NCBI GenBank assembly: GCA_965223435.1
Contig: CBDCWQ010000023.1
Span: forward strand, 1,798,001-1,862,000
Source of the DNA: CBDCWQ01 sp965223435
Lineage (GTDB): Bacteria > Myxococcota > Kuafuiibacteriia > Kuafuiibacteriales > Kuafuiibacteriaceae
Direction of reading: 5' to 3'
Length of the DNA: 64,000 nucleotides
In this document: piece by piece, positions 54,441 to 63,065 of the stretch
How the letters are laid out: every line of letters starts with the position of its first letter
How positions within the stretch are numbered: position 1 is the stretch's first letter
The notes under the pieces: model-generated
Seen by the model: only the letters and a program-made list of their open reading frames with translations
What the model was told of the DNA's origin: nothing
Database searches by the model: none
Program-made: the position numbers and the translations under genes

Positions 54441-56111
54441 TTACTCAGTGATGGAGGGGCCACTCGGAGCCGCTTCCGTTATGCTTGTTTCGTTCTCGGT
54501 GGAAAGGTGCTTCCGGTTCGGTCCCTCCGTGTACCAGACGAAGATAGGCCAGTTGCCGGGGATCGGAAAGATGGTTCGGAGCCAGTCTCTAGCTTCGGCG
54601 GCGAGGACGCCGCCGACATCGTCGCCGACATAGGCCCCGGTGCCCACGGCCTCGTTGTTGCAATAGATGTTGCAGCAGGGATGCTGTGGGTCGCTGTGGA
54701 GGCCAGAGCCAGCGAGCAGAGAGCTGTAAGACCCTGGCTTCGGATTTGATGCTGAGAAGATGTCAACGAGCTGAAAGACCTTCGACAGGCGGGAGGCCGC
54801 TTCCCGTCTCGAATCGCCGCACCTGCAGAATCCAATTCGATGTAGCGACTCCTGCGCACCCAGTTTGCACAAGCCAAGCTTGTTGGGCTTGTGCCAATCC
54901 TTGCCCTTCACACTTCCGCAACACAGTGCGACAAAGCGATCTACATCCAGCGGCTGAAGCGACGGAAACGGATGCGCCTGATGGAGATGCGCTCGCTTGA
55001 GCGCATCGAAGCAGCCGTCTTGGAGCTGTGACTTATGCCAACCCGTTCCATTCCAGCTCCGGGTTTCAGATGCTTGGAGGCCGGACCGAACGCTGGAGGG
55101 CGGTGGCCCCTCAACCTGTGAGGGCTTGGTCGAACGAAAGCGCAGGCAGTGCTCCTCGTCGTGAGCGACGAAAACGTGCGCATGTGGTTGCTCCCAGTAG
55201 AAGTAGAAGGCACCGTGATCGTGGTTGGTCTGAAGGGCCGTGTCGCGAATGTCGAGCTGCCTTGACTTCGAGTAGAGCGCCGAATGTGGAAACTCGAAGT
55301 TCAGTTGGGAACCGCCGGGAACGGAAACGGTGGTTCCTTCTGCCCAGTTCAACGTGATGATCTCGACTTCGGAGGTGTTTCTTCCGAAGACTGTTCGTCT
55401 GTAGTCGCTGAAGCCCGAATGACGCGGTCCAGGATTCAGTTGCGGATGCAGCAGAAGGTAGCTTCTTCCGGGGAAATCCGGCAGGTCGGCGTTCGGGTCG
55501 AACGCAAGTGCGTCGGAGCACACGAGCGTCGCGAGGCGAATAGATGATCCGTTGTTCTCGAAGTAGTAGGCCCTCGTTCCATGTATTAGGGCATCTCGTT
55601 CGAGTGCGGGGTGGACACTCATGTGTGCCTGTTTGAACTGGAACAGAATGACGAGCGCGTTCGAGGCATCCCGAAAAAGGTATGCGACGGCATCGAGAAA
55701 ACCGCTTGTCTTGCCCGCCAGAGCTTCAGGCTCGTGGAGGATCTTGACTGTGGCGTTGCTGCTCTTGAACGTGGAGAGCTGTCCCAGGTCGAGCGATTGC
55801 ATTCCGAGCGCCCACAGACGACCAGTAGCGGGAAGAACTCCTTGCGTAAGTGCGTCCTGTAGCGCGGACCATGGGCAACAGTATTCGGGGCATACAGCGA
55901 GATCGACGTTTTCTCGCTGCGCATCTCGCAGGAATGCGTACAGTCTGTCGTGTAGCGATGCATCGACGATGCCACTGGGACTCGCGGAGATCGTTCCTTT
56001 GGGCTGGATTAGAAGGCACTCATAGAAATTCTCATCCGGGGCCAGGAAGGGAAACGCCGGGACAGTCACGCCCGAGGCAGCGCAGATAGTTTGAATTGGC
56101 TCAAACTTCAT
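54441..56111 (-). CDS. Nitrilase-like hydrolase paired with the SMC-like ATPase
   Basis: ATG 56111 with GAGG upstream gives 556 residues. The nitrilase triad is visible as Glu76 (VCPEYCCPW), Lys160 (FQFKQAHM) and Cys198 (LVCSDAL). The C-terminal 250 residues are Cys- and His-rich (QHPCCNIYCNNEA, LGLCKLGAQESLHRIGFC) and unassigned. Being directly upstream of a Rad50-like ATPase on a mobile element suggests an effector of a sensor-ATPase defence system. Enzymatic activity is inferred from the triad only. Confidence 0.7.
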   Translation of the reverse strand: MKFEPIQTICAASGVTVPAFPFLAPDENFYECLLIQPKGTISASPSGIVDASLHDRLYAFLRDAQRENVDLAVCPEYCCPWSALQDALTQGVLPATGRLWALGMQSLDLGQLSTFKSSNATVKILHEPEALAGKTSGFLDAVAYLFRDASNALVILFQFKQAHMSVHPALERDALIHGTRAYYFENNGSSIRLATLVCSDALAFDPNADLPDFPGRSYLLLHPQLNPGPRHSGFSDYRRTVFGRNTSEVEIITLNWAEGTTVSVPGGSQLNFEFPHSALYSKSRQLDIRDTALQTNHDHGAFYFYWEQPHAHVFVAHDEEHCLRFRSTKPSQVEGPPPSSVRSGLQASETRSWNGTGWHKSQLQDGCFDALKRAHLHQAHPFPSLQPLDVDRFVALCCGSVKGKDWHKPNKLGLCKLGAQESLHRIGFCRCGDSRREAASRLSKVFQLVDIFSASNPKPGSYSSLLAGSGLHSDPQHPCCNIYCNNEAVGTGAYVGDDVGGVLAAEARDWLRTIFPIPGNWPIFVWYTEGPNRKHLSTENETSITEAAPSGPSITE

Positions 56112-56182
56112 CGCGCTGCCTCGAACGCAGCGTCGATGATTTGCCTGGCCTGAGCTTCTGGCGCGATTCCCCCTGGGCTCAT
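56108..56182 (-). CDS. Possible 24-residue upstream peptide
   Basis: A short minus-strand frame starts at ATG 56182 and its TGA overlaps the nitrilase-like start codon (ATGA). Its sequence, including PEAQARQIIDAAFEAAR, resembles the first residues of some restriction or helicase subunits. It may be a translational coupler or a leftover of an older gene. Confidence 0.25.
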   Translation of the reverse strand: MSPGGIAPEAQARQIIDAAFEAAR

Positions 56183-56416
56183 TCGACACACCCCGAAGCA
56201 CCACCCCAGGGATGCCCGGAATGCGCCTCACCTTGTCGCCGAGACGGACAAGTACCAGCGGACGCTACCCAGCCTTGAACTTGGAGACAATGTTGGCCTT
56301 GGTCGCCTTGAACCTATGAGCGGAAACGAGTCGTGGACCACCCGCACCCCAAACATCGCCGGGTTCTAGTTCCCGGGTGAGTGGGGGGGCACCGAGCCAG
56401 ATTCTCAACTTAGGGG
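56183..56416. other. Gap between the nitrilase-like gene and the recombinase
   Basis: No gene, RNA or repeat is evident in these 234 bp, apart from presumed promoters in both directions. Confidence 0.4.
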
Positions 56417-56444
56417 TTTATACGTTTCGGTCGAACCGTATAAA
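56417..56444. promoter_or_regulatory. 28-bp palindrome upstream of a serine recombinase, candidate crossover site
   Basis: TTTATACG and CGTATAAA flank TTCG-GT-CGAA. The full site is 28 bp with a central GT. It ends 11 bp before the recombinase start. Crossover subsites of resolvases are 28-bp imperfect palindromes with a 2-bp overlap, which this matches; it could equally be the recombinase's operator, or both. Confidence 0.6.
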
Positions 56445-56455
56445 ATACTGAACAT

Positions 56456-57187
56456 ATGGATAACCCCAGCACCGCAAGAACCGCCAAACGGGGCCGGAAA
56501 CGCCGAACCCGGCCCGGGCTTGGGATTGGGTACGTCCGGGTGTCCACGGACGACCAGGCGGGTGGGGCCGCCGCCCAACGGGATGCCATCGAACGGTGGG
56601 CCGGGGCGCACGACGTTCACCTCATCGGCATCCACGAGGACATCGGTGTGAGTGGTGCGTCGGAATTGGGCGATCGGCCCGGGCTTTGGAATGTCATCGA
56701 GACGGCACGTATCGAGCGGGCGTCGGTGCTCGTCGTAGCGAAGAGGGATCGGTTGGCACGGGACGCGATCATTGCGGAGTTGCTCCGTCGCAAGCTCGCC
56801 GACCTCAACATCGAAATCCGCAGCGCGGATGGCGCGGGCAATGGCGACACGCCGGAAGCGAAGCTGATGCGCACGATGCTCGATGCGATCGCCGAGTACG
56901 AGCGAGCACTCATCCGGGCTCGAACGAAGGCCGCACTGGCGTCGAGAAAGCGGCGGGGGCTCCGAGGCCCCGGGCAGGCTCCGTACGGCAAGCGGGTATC
57001 GGGCGATGGCAAGACGCTGGAACCCAATCCAGCCGAAGCGGCGATCGCGCGCCTCATCGTCGATGCGCGAGCCGGTGGGCGAACATTGCAGGGCATCGTC
57101 GATGACCTGGACACGGAGGGCGTGCCCGCACGCGGCAAGCGATGGCACCTCGGTACGATTCAACGCATCTTGAGAGCCAACAGCTAG
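56456..57187 (+). CDS. Serine recombinase, resolvase/invertase size
   Basis: 243 residues. The resolvase domain starts with GLGIGYVRVSTDDQ (nucleophile Ser in RVST) and has VVAKRDRLARD and IAEYERALIRART. A short recombinase-like C-terminal region (APYGKRVSGDGKTLEPNPAE) contains a helix-turn-helix at RTLQGIVDDLDTEGVPARGK. A 28-bp palindrome lies directly upstream. It probably resolves or inverts DNA within the element. Confidence 0.88.
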   Translation: MDNPSTARTAKRGRKRRTRPGLGIGYVRVSTDDQAGGAAAQRDAIERWAGAHDVHLIGIHEDIGVSGASELGDRPGLWNVIETARIERASVLVVAKRDRLARDAIIAELLRRKLADLNIEIRSADGAGNGDTPEAKLMRTMLDAIAEYERALIRARTKAALASRKRRGLRGPGQAPYGKRVSGDGKTLEPNPAEAAIARLIVDARAGGRTLQGIVDDLDTEGVPARGKRWHLGTIQRILRANS

Positions 57188-57443
57188 ACAGATCCTGTGC
57201 AGAGGAGAGGCAGTCGTCCGCCGCACGCCGAGGGCGGTTTCAGCCGCACTCTGTGGTCGCGGACGTGATGCCGAGTTCACCCCGGCAGACATCGGTGTTG
57301 TTCGGTGCCTTCGACCCCTACTGGGTAAGAGATACCACCGCGGCCCCGTCGCTCGGCAAACGATGCGCAGCCACGCAGATGACGACAAGAATGGCGAGGT
57401 TATCGAGGCCACACGCACAGCCAGGGACAAATGTGACCCGGGT

Positions 57444-57830
57444 TTAGACAACGACAAAGGTCTTCGGAGCGCGAACGATCATCGCGCGTTGAGTGATCTC
57501 GACGGTCACACGGGAGCCATGTCGCTGTCCGGTAAGCCGAACGTACCCGAAGTCTGCGAGTTCGTTGAGCCATCGAAGGAGGCTACGTCCACTCACGCCG
57601 AGAGCCGCTGCGAGTTGTCCGCCGCCTCTGTGCAGATAGATCGGATCAACCGTTTGCAGGCGGAGCCACGCAGCGAAAGCCGGAGCCGAAAGTTCTGCGA
57701 ACGCTTCATCAATGGTGACCGCATCCACATGCAGATTGTCCCCGGGGCAACCTGGATCGTCAAACTCGCGGGAATGAAGTAGCTTTCCACGGTCGATGAG
57801 GTCGGTGAATACCGATGCCAGTGGACCCAC
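57444..57830 (-). CDS. Small winged-helix protein
   Basis: 128 residues. The segment QLAAALGVSGRSLLRWLNELADFGYVRL is a clear helix-turn-helix with wing. The N-terminus is not recognisable. It follows another small hypothetical gene by one base, suggesting a two-gene unit for control or replication of the element. Confidence 0.55.
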   Translation of the reverse strand: MGPLASVFTDLIDRGKLLHSREFDDPGCPGDNLHVDAVTIDEAFAELSAPAFAAWLRLQTVDPIYLHRGGGQLAAALGVSGRSLLRWLNELADFGYVRLTGQRHGSRVTVEITQRAMIVRAPKTFVVV

Positions 57831-57831
57831 G

Positions 57832-58230
57832 CTAGGGAGAGTTGCTTGGCGTCTCGGTCAGCATCGGAGGTGGAAGATGGACCCGGTACACACGGCAGCT
57901 TCCGCGCCGGGCTTCCGAGTGGGTGCTGTCCACGAAGCCCAACGCGATCGCGGTTGTTAGAAGGTGCCTGTAGGCCGATACCGGTTTCTCGCGGCCCGGC
58001 AATATGCGCGGCTTTCCACCCGTGAGAATTTGAAGTGCCTCGCGGCTCAGGGCCACAAGCTCCGTTTCGTTCGTCGTAAGGCTTCGTAGCAGGCCGATGA
58101 AGGTCGTCAGCTTCTTGCGCAGCCATGGGTCTTCAACGTGTCTGATGAGAGCCAGATCCTCGGGCGTTGCGAGACGCTGCGCTGAATCTCGCCATTCCCG
58201 ATCACCGTACCACTGGCGGTGTCGCACCAT
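57832..58230 (-). CDS. Hypothetical protein, winged-helix-like
   Basis: 132 residues from ATG 58230. LTTNETELVALSREALQILT and YRHLLTTAIALGFVD suggest a winged-helix fold. The ribosome binding site is weak. Its 5' end lies opposite the truncated integrase. Paired with the winged-helix gene downstream. Confidence 0.5.
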   Translation of the reverse strand: MVRHRQWYGDREWRDSAQRLATPEDLALIRHVEDPWLRKKLTTFIGLLRSLTTNETELVALSREALQILTGGKPRILPGREKPVSAYRHLLTTAIALGFVDSTHSEARRGSCRVYRVHLPPPMLTETPSNSP

Positions 58231-58264
58231 AGAGGTGGAAAAAGAGAGAGAAGTGAGAGCCCCG

Positions 58265-59051
58265 GACGCGCCTGAGCGTTTACGCTCAGCTTGAGGATAA
58301 CAAAGTTGGGCTGAGAACCCGGCAGATGGTGCACATCGTGTTACACAATGCGCTGGGCTATGCCGCAAGGAAAGAATTCGTAGTTCGAAATGTGGCGGCG
58401 CTGGTAGACAAACCGTCGGACGTTGACGAAGAACCATCTGAAAAGCTCAACGTTTGGAATGAAAAGGAGGTTGCGACGTTTTTAAAGAAGGCCCGTAACG
58501 ACCGCTTGGAGGCGCCTTACATCTTGGCTCTGACCTGTGGCTTTCGGCAGGGAGAGTTGCTGGGCCTTTATCGCCGATGCGTGAATTTGAAAGCGGGGAC
58601 GGTCTCGATCCAGCAAACGCTGATCGAAGTGAAAGGAAAGCTGACCCTGAAAGATCCCAAGACCAAAACGAGTCGACGCCTGGTCAATCTCCCGGAGGTG
58701 GCAGTGCACGGACTGCGCCGACACTTTGAGCGGATGATGGCCGAGGGACACGCGGGCACCGAGTGGGTATTTTGCGATAGCCAGGGAGGGCCGATCCAGA
58801 AGAGCCACCTTCGGCGCCGAAGTTTTAAGCCGCTCCTGGAGAAGGCTGAGGTCCCCGAGATTCGGTTTCATGATCTGAGGCACACCGCCGCCACGCTTTT
58901 GCTCAGCTTGGGTGTACATCCCAAGGTGGTTCAGGAGCGGCTCGGGCACTCCACCATTCGGGTCACCCTCGACACCTATTCGCACGTGTTGCCCTCGATA
59001 CAGGAGGAGGCGGTGGGGCGTTTGAACGGCATGTTCAATGCGCTGGGCTGA
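58265..59051 (+). pseudogene. Tyrosine integrase lacking its N-terminus
   Basis: The catalytic domain is complete: ALTCGFRQGELLGLYR (Arg I), RFHDLRHTAATLLLSLG (HxxR), ERLGHSTIRVTLDTYSHV (His and Tyr). The core-binding domain is represented only by its last part (VYAQLEDNKVGLRTRQMVHI), and the N-terminal arm-binding region is absent. About 260 residues remain of an expected 370-400. The gene is likely inactive, so the element may be immobile. Confidence 0.75.
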
Positions 59052-59078
59052 ACCGTCCCATAGTCCACACACGCGTCG

Positions 59079-59729
59079 TCATTCATCCGGATCACGATGG
59101 GCGGTGGCATCCTGATCCACCCAGTCTTCTTCTTCGTAGGTCATCCCACGGCGGCCCGGGACTTTGCGCGTGGGGCCGGCTTTGTAGGCTGGGCAGGAGA
59201 GGGGGCCGTAGCAAAACGTCTCGGTCCGGTATCGACGTTGGCTGGGATTCCAATGGTCGATGATCATCTCCACCGCCATCCGGCAGCCCCAGATGCAGGA
59301 GGTGCATCTGCTGTCGTAGGTTCGCGCGGCCAACCGGCGGTGCCCGCGTTCTCGGTACACGGGAAGCACAGGCGGAACTCCTCCGTGGGGTGGTGGTGGT
59401 GTGGACGCGGGCTGAGCTTGTACGCGTTCAGTGACTTTGAGCTTGCTCACCTTGTAGAGTTCGACGATCTCCAAACGTGGGTCGGCGACCCGCAGTCCTT
59501 CTCCGCTGATGGAGTCTCCAATCCTGAATTGATGTTTGGCCTGCGCGCCTTCGCCGATTCCGACGAGGAAATCACGGTTGTCACCGCCAATGCTTCCATT
59601 CACGCGGAGAACGTACCCCTGATAAGTATGACTTCGTTCGTCAAAGGACCGCATCAGCCGAATCCGGGGCTGAATCGAAGTAGTGACTCCACTCCATGGG
59701 ATTTTTTCTGACGTCACGTTGTGTCTCAT
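59079..59729 (-). CDS. Conserved hypothetical protein with cysteine cluster
   Basis: 216 residues. The N-terminal half (QPRIRLMRSFDERSHTYQGY, then IGEGAQAKHQFRIGDSISGE) looks like an OB-fold. The C-terminal half has RCTSCIWGCRMAVEMIIDHW and FCYGPLSCPAYKAGPTRKVP, five cysteines that could bind zinc or an iron-sulfur cluster. Conserved, strongly patterned sequence argues that it is real. Function unknown. Confidence 0.65.
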   Translation of the reverse strand: MRHNVTSEKIPWSGVTTSIQPRIRLMRSFDERSHTYQGYVLRVNGSIGGDNRDFLVGIGEGAQAKHQFRIGDSISGEGLRVADPRLEIVELYKVSKLKVTERVQAQPASTPPPPHGGVPPVLPVYRERGHRRLAARTYDSRCTSCIWGCRMAVEMIIDHWNPSQRRYRTETFCYGPLSCPAYKAGPTRKVPGRRGMTYEEEDWVDQDATAHRDPDE

Positions 59730-60060
59730 CCACCCGGCATTGAAGATCCGGCCTTGGCATAAGGCAACGGATTTGCCAATGTGCAGTGAGTCGTGGACAG
59801 AGAGGTTCCGTTTTCATCTGGGAACCGGACCCTTAGCCCAACTCCTCCGCGGTGCGGTGCGGGTCCAGGATAGGCTCAGAACGGGTCGGAAGACGTGCGA
59901 AAAACACCCCCCCGCTTTCTGTTGGGCACGGAGAGCCCAGTGACCGAGGAAATACCAATAATATGAGCGAGATAGGTGGATGACGAGGAGCTTATACTTG
60001 GGGTCTTTTCTGGTGGATAAAAAAGGTTACATTTATTCATAAGTGATGTGAATTCTATCC
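59730..60060. other. Gap upstream of the second AbiE pair
   Basis: 331 bp without a convincing gene. The last 60 bp turn AT-rich (TTACATTTATTCATAAGTG and flanks), as expected for the AbiE promoter, but no palindrome as clear as that of the first AbiE locus is present. Confidence 0.4.
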
Positions 60061-60657
60061 ATGGGTCCTCGGGCAGCCAAGAAAGTATTCCACCAGTATG
60101 GGGGCGTACTCCGAACCAAGGAGGCCGTAGGTCATGGTATCCATCCCCGGACCCTGTACGAACTCCGAGACTCCGGCGCCATCGTACCGATCAGCCGGGG
60201 TGTTTTCCGTCTCGCGTCCCTGCCGGCGCTGACCAAGCCCGATATCGTCACTGTGGCCCTGCGCGCGCCTCGCGGCGTGCTCTGCCTGATCTCTGCCCTC
60301 GACTACCACGACCTGACCAGCGAGGTTCCGCACCAGGTCCATATTGCGCTCCCGCGCGGGAGGAAGACGCCCAAGCTTGATCATCCACCGATCCAAGCCT
60401 ACCGGTTTACGGGGCCGGCACTTACGGAGGGCATTCAAGTCAACGAGGTGGATGGGGTCACGGTTCGTATCTATGGGCCAGAAAAGACGGTTGCCGACTG
60501 CTTTCGCTTTCGGAACAAGATTGGCACTGACGTCGCCATTGCAGCGCTTCGCCGGTGCCTGGAACAGACAGAGGCAAGTCCGGCGGATATTCTTCACTAC
60601 GCCCGGATTTGTCGGGTTGAGAATGTCATGCTGCCCTACCTGGAGGCTCTCCAATGA
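60061..60657 (+). CDS. abiEi: AbiEi-type antitoxin, second copy
   Basis: 198 residues with an N-terminal winged helix (GVLRTKEAVGHGIHPRTLYE) and the AbiEi domain (VLCLISALDYHDLTSEVPHQ, GPEKTVADCFRFRNK). It is clearly homologous to the protein at 40460 but diverged. Its stop overlaps the toxin start by 4 bp. Since the toxin is broken, it may persist only as an antitoxin or repressor. Confidence 0.87.
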   Translation: MGPRAAKKVFHQYGGVLRTKEAVGHGIHPRTLYELRDSGAIVPISRGVFRLASLPALTKPDIVTVALRAPRGVLCLISALDYHDLTSEVPHQVHIALPRGRKTPKLDHPPIQAYRFTGPALTEGIQVNEVDGVTVRIYGPEKTVADCFRFRNKIGTDVAIAALRRCLEQTEASPADILHYARICRVENVMLPYLEALQ

Positions 60658-61669
60658 AGAAGAACATCACGAATACGGCCGCTTCCGTGCATGCGCGACT
60701 ACTCAATCGGGCCAAATCAGAAGATCGGCCTCTTAACGAAGTTCTTCAATACTATGCGATGGAGCGGTTTCTGTACCGGCTTTCGAGGTCTGATCACGCT
60801 TCAAATTTTGTTCTGAAAGGGGGCATTAATGCTTCAAGTTTGGGGCGGGCCCCAGGCGCGTTCGACCAAGGATATCGATCTTCTGAGAACGTCCACCGCT
60901 GCGGTCACGGATGTGGTGGCGATTGCTCGGGATTGTCTGCGAGTTGATGTGGAGGACGATAGGCTTCAATTCGATGTAGACGGTATCCAAGGGAAGGAAA
61001 CACGTCGCAACGCCAAATACAATGGCGCCCGGCTTCGGGTCCGGTCTTTTCTTGGTAAGGCCGAGATCGCCCTTCAGGTTGATGTTGGGTTCGGCGACGT
61101 GATCACGCCGAATCCAACACCCTTTGCCTATCCTTCTCTCCTTGAGCTTGGTGAGCCCAAGTTGGTGGGGACTACGCCCGAGACGGCCATCGCCGAGAAG
61201 TTCGAGGCAATGGTAACGCTCGACATCGCGAACGCCCGCGTGAAGGACTTTTTTGATATCTGGCTTTTGTCTGAGCGGCGCGAGTTTTCCGGAACAGTTC
61301 TTTTCGACGCCATTCGCGCGACGTTCACGCGGAGGGGGACACCACTTCTGAGTTCGGTTCCCATCGCGTTGACTTCGAGTTTTTATGCGAACCCGAGCAA
61401 AAAAGGCACAGTGGAAGTCTTATGCGAAGAAGGCCCGAGTTCGGGATGATCTGCTCGAGTTTGATGTGGTGGCCAACCGGATTGAAAACTTCCTGTTGCC
61501 GGTGACCGAGGCCCTACTCAACGAGCGTGTATTCATAAAAAGGTGGCGTCCTGGAGGCCCTAAGACAAGGGGCGGCGGGCTACCGCAAAGTCTTCGATTG
61601 GCTACAGTTTGGCTACAGAACGCAAAATTTGGGCACCCTGACGATGCCCTAAGTTCCTGTAATTCTTAA
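60654..61669 (+). pseudogene. AbiEii-type nucleotidyltransferase, frameshifted twice
   Basis: Three frames together reproduce AbiEii. The first ends at VLKGG, an extra A near 60828 moves the frame, and the second carries STKDIDLLRT, PETAIAEKFEAMVTLD and ARVKDFFDIWLLS. An extra base near 61404 moves it again to QWKSYAKKARVRDD and the C-terminus. Aligning with the intact copy at 39546 requires exactly these two single-base insertions, and the length is a multiple of three plus two. Confidence 0.82.
61623..61649 (-). terminator. Terminator-like hairpin after tRNA-like sequence B
   Basis: GGGCA and TGCCC (61631-61649) with a 9-nt loop, followed on the minus strand by AAATTTTG. Same position relative to the tRNA-like 3' end as the hairpin near 51113. 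Confidence 0.5.
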
Positions 61670-61833
61670 TGGAGCCAATCCGGATCGAACCGACGACCTC
61701 TTGAATGCCATTCGCCATATTCGTCCTTGCTTGGCTTGTGCTCCTTTCAAATCGCATGGCTACGCGACGGTGCGTCGTTGGCAACCTTGAAGGACTTGGT
61801 GAAATTGACCGCCATTGGCCCCAAATTGGCCCC
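61669..61833 (-). repeat. 165-bp direct repeat, copy B, with tRNA-Ala-like 3' end (candidate att site)
   Basis: Partner of copy A at 51151-51315. On the minus strand the tRNA-like end reads GAGGTCGTCGGTTCGATC, then CGGATTGGCTCCA. The T-arm keeps the TTCGATC loop but has a stem mismatch. The portion upstream of the tRNA end is shared with copy A and so belongs to the mobile element, not to the original tRNA gene. Confidence 0.75.
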
Positions 61834-61855
61834 AGTTCTAATCGGGAGGGCGGCG

Positions 61856-62851
61856 TCACACGGCCGATGCTCGGTAGTCCGATGGCGTTTGCCCGGTCCA
61901 ATCGTGGAACGCACGAAAGAACGAATTGGGGTCCTCAAAACCCAACAGAAACGCGATCTCGGACCCCGAGAACTTCGAGTTCCTCAGATAGTGCCGGGCC
62001 AACTGCGTTCGGGTGTCGTTGAGGATCAACTGGAACGCGCGGCTCTCGCTCTGCAACTTGCGCTGGACGGTTCTGGCGCTCATGCCGAGGTATTTGGCAA
62101 CCTGTTCCATCGAAGTGTTGCCCGAGGGAATCAACTCAAGGAGTGCGGCCCGTACACGCTCCTCGGTGGTTGCCGATGCGTCCAGTTCGGCCAGTCGTCG
62201 CTTTAGGTCGGGCTCGAAGAAGTCCCACATCTGTTCGTTGGCGGTAAGAAACGGACGCTCCGCGTCATCCGCCTTGAACAGGATTTCGGGATAGTCGCCC
62301 TTCGTGACCCGGACGCCGAAGTACTCATGGTAGCTGTCTTTCGGAGAGGGTGGAGTCGGTGCACGTACCTTGATCGGTTTCACTTCGGTGCGAGTTCCGA
62401 TTCGGGAAAGCTGCACGAAGAACACGAGCTCTGCCGCCACCAATGAGGTCGGTGGCGCAATTGTCTTGTCGAGCCACTCAATTCGCAAACCGGTGTGCTG
62501 ATCAGTGCGTTCGATGTGCAGTGCCATCGGGTAGATCAACCGCTTGTACAGCGAGATGCGCTCCAGGGCGGCGTTGAGGTTTGGGCTGCACATAGCGGCG
62601 AACACCGGCGGGTCGAAGGCTTCCGCCGAGATTCCGGAACCCATGCGCAGAGGCACGAGAGGATCGCTGGCTTCATCTCCAATCGCGGCCCAGAGCCGAA
62701 AGTACTCGGCTGTGTCGAGGGAGGCGGTCTCCCGTGCGAAGAGGTCCCCAGGAAGATCTGCCCGCTTGAGGACATTTTCCGCGTTCAGCCCAAGGTCGTT
62801 CAGCAGAACCCGCCATCCAGGATTGAGGGTGTATTTCATCACCTGCATACG
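61856..62851 (-). CDS. AraC-family regulator, OruR-like
   Basis: 331 residues from ATG 62851 (an upstream GTG at 62869 is also possible). The N-terminal ligand domain of the arabinose-binding/OruR type (VFAAMCSPNLNAALERISLYKRL) precedes an AraC helix-turn-helix pair (TSMEQVAKYLGMSARTVQRK and FSGSEIAFLLGFEDPNSFFRA). It is divergent from the aldehyde dehydrogenase and is its probable regulator. Confidence 0.88.
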   Translation of the reverse strand, partial: RMQVMKYTLNPGWRVLLNDLGLNAENVLKRADLPGDLFARETASLDTAEYFRLWAAIGDEASDPLVPLRMGSGISAEAFDPPVFAAMCSPNLNAALERISLYKRLIYPMALHIERTDQHTGLRIEWLDKTIAPPTSLVAAELVFFVQLSRIGTRTEVKPIKVRAPTPPSPKDSYHEYFGVRVTKGDYPEILFKADDAERPFLTANEQMWDFFEPDLKRRLAELDASATTEERVRAALLELIPSGNTSMEQVAKYLGMSARTVQRKLQSESRAFQLILNDTRTQLARHYLRNSKFSGSEIAFLLGFEDPNSFFRAFHDWTGQTPSDYRASAV

Positions 62852-63065
62852 GTACCGCCCACTGAGCACGATTGGCCTCGCGGATCACGCCAAAACGCAT
62901 TCGGATGACGACATGGTTCGGTCCGTATTCTGAAAAGTGCTTTGATTACAATCGAGTGGCGACTAAGGCTTGGTGGCAGGATTGGCGAGACTATTGGCGT
63001 CTTTCGCTAGTCCGCCATCGAACCCGACTGTATATCTTGGCCTGCGTGAGCAAGGAGGGAACTGA

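Noticed and set aside
56405..57457. 350-codon minus-strand frame over the serine recombinase
   Set aside because: The forward recombinase is unmistakable; the reverse product is low-complexity and Arg/Pro-rich.
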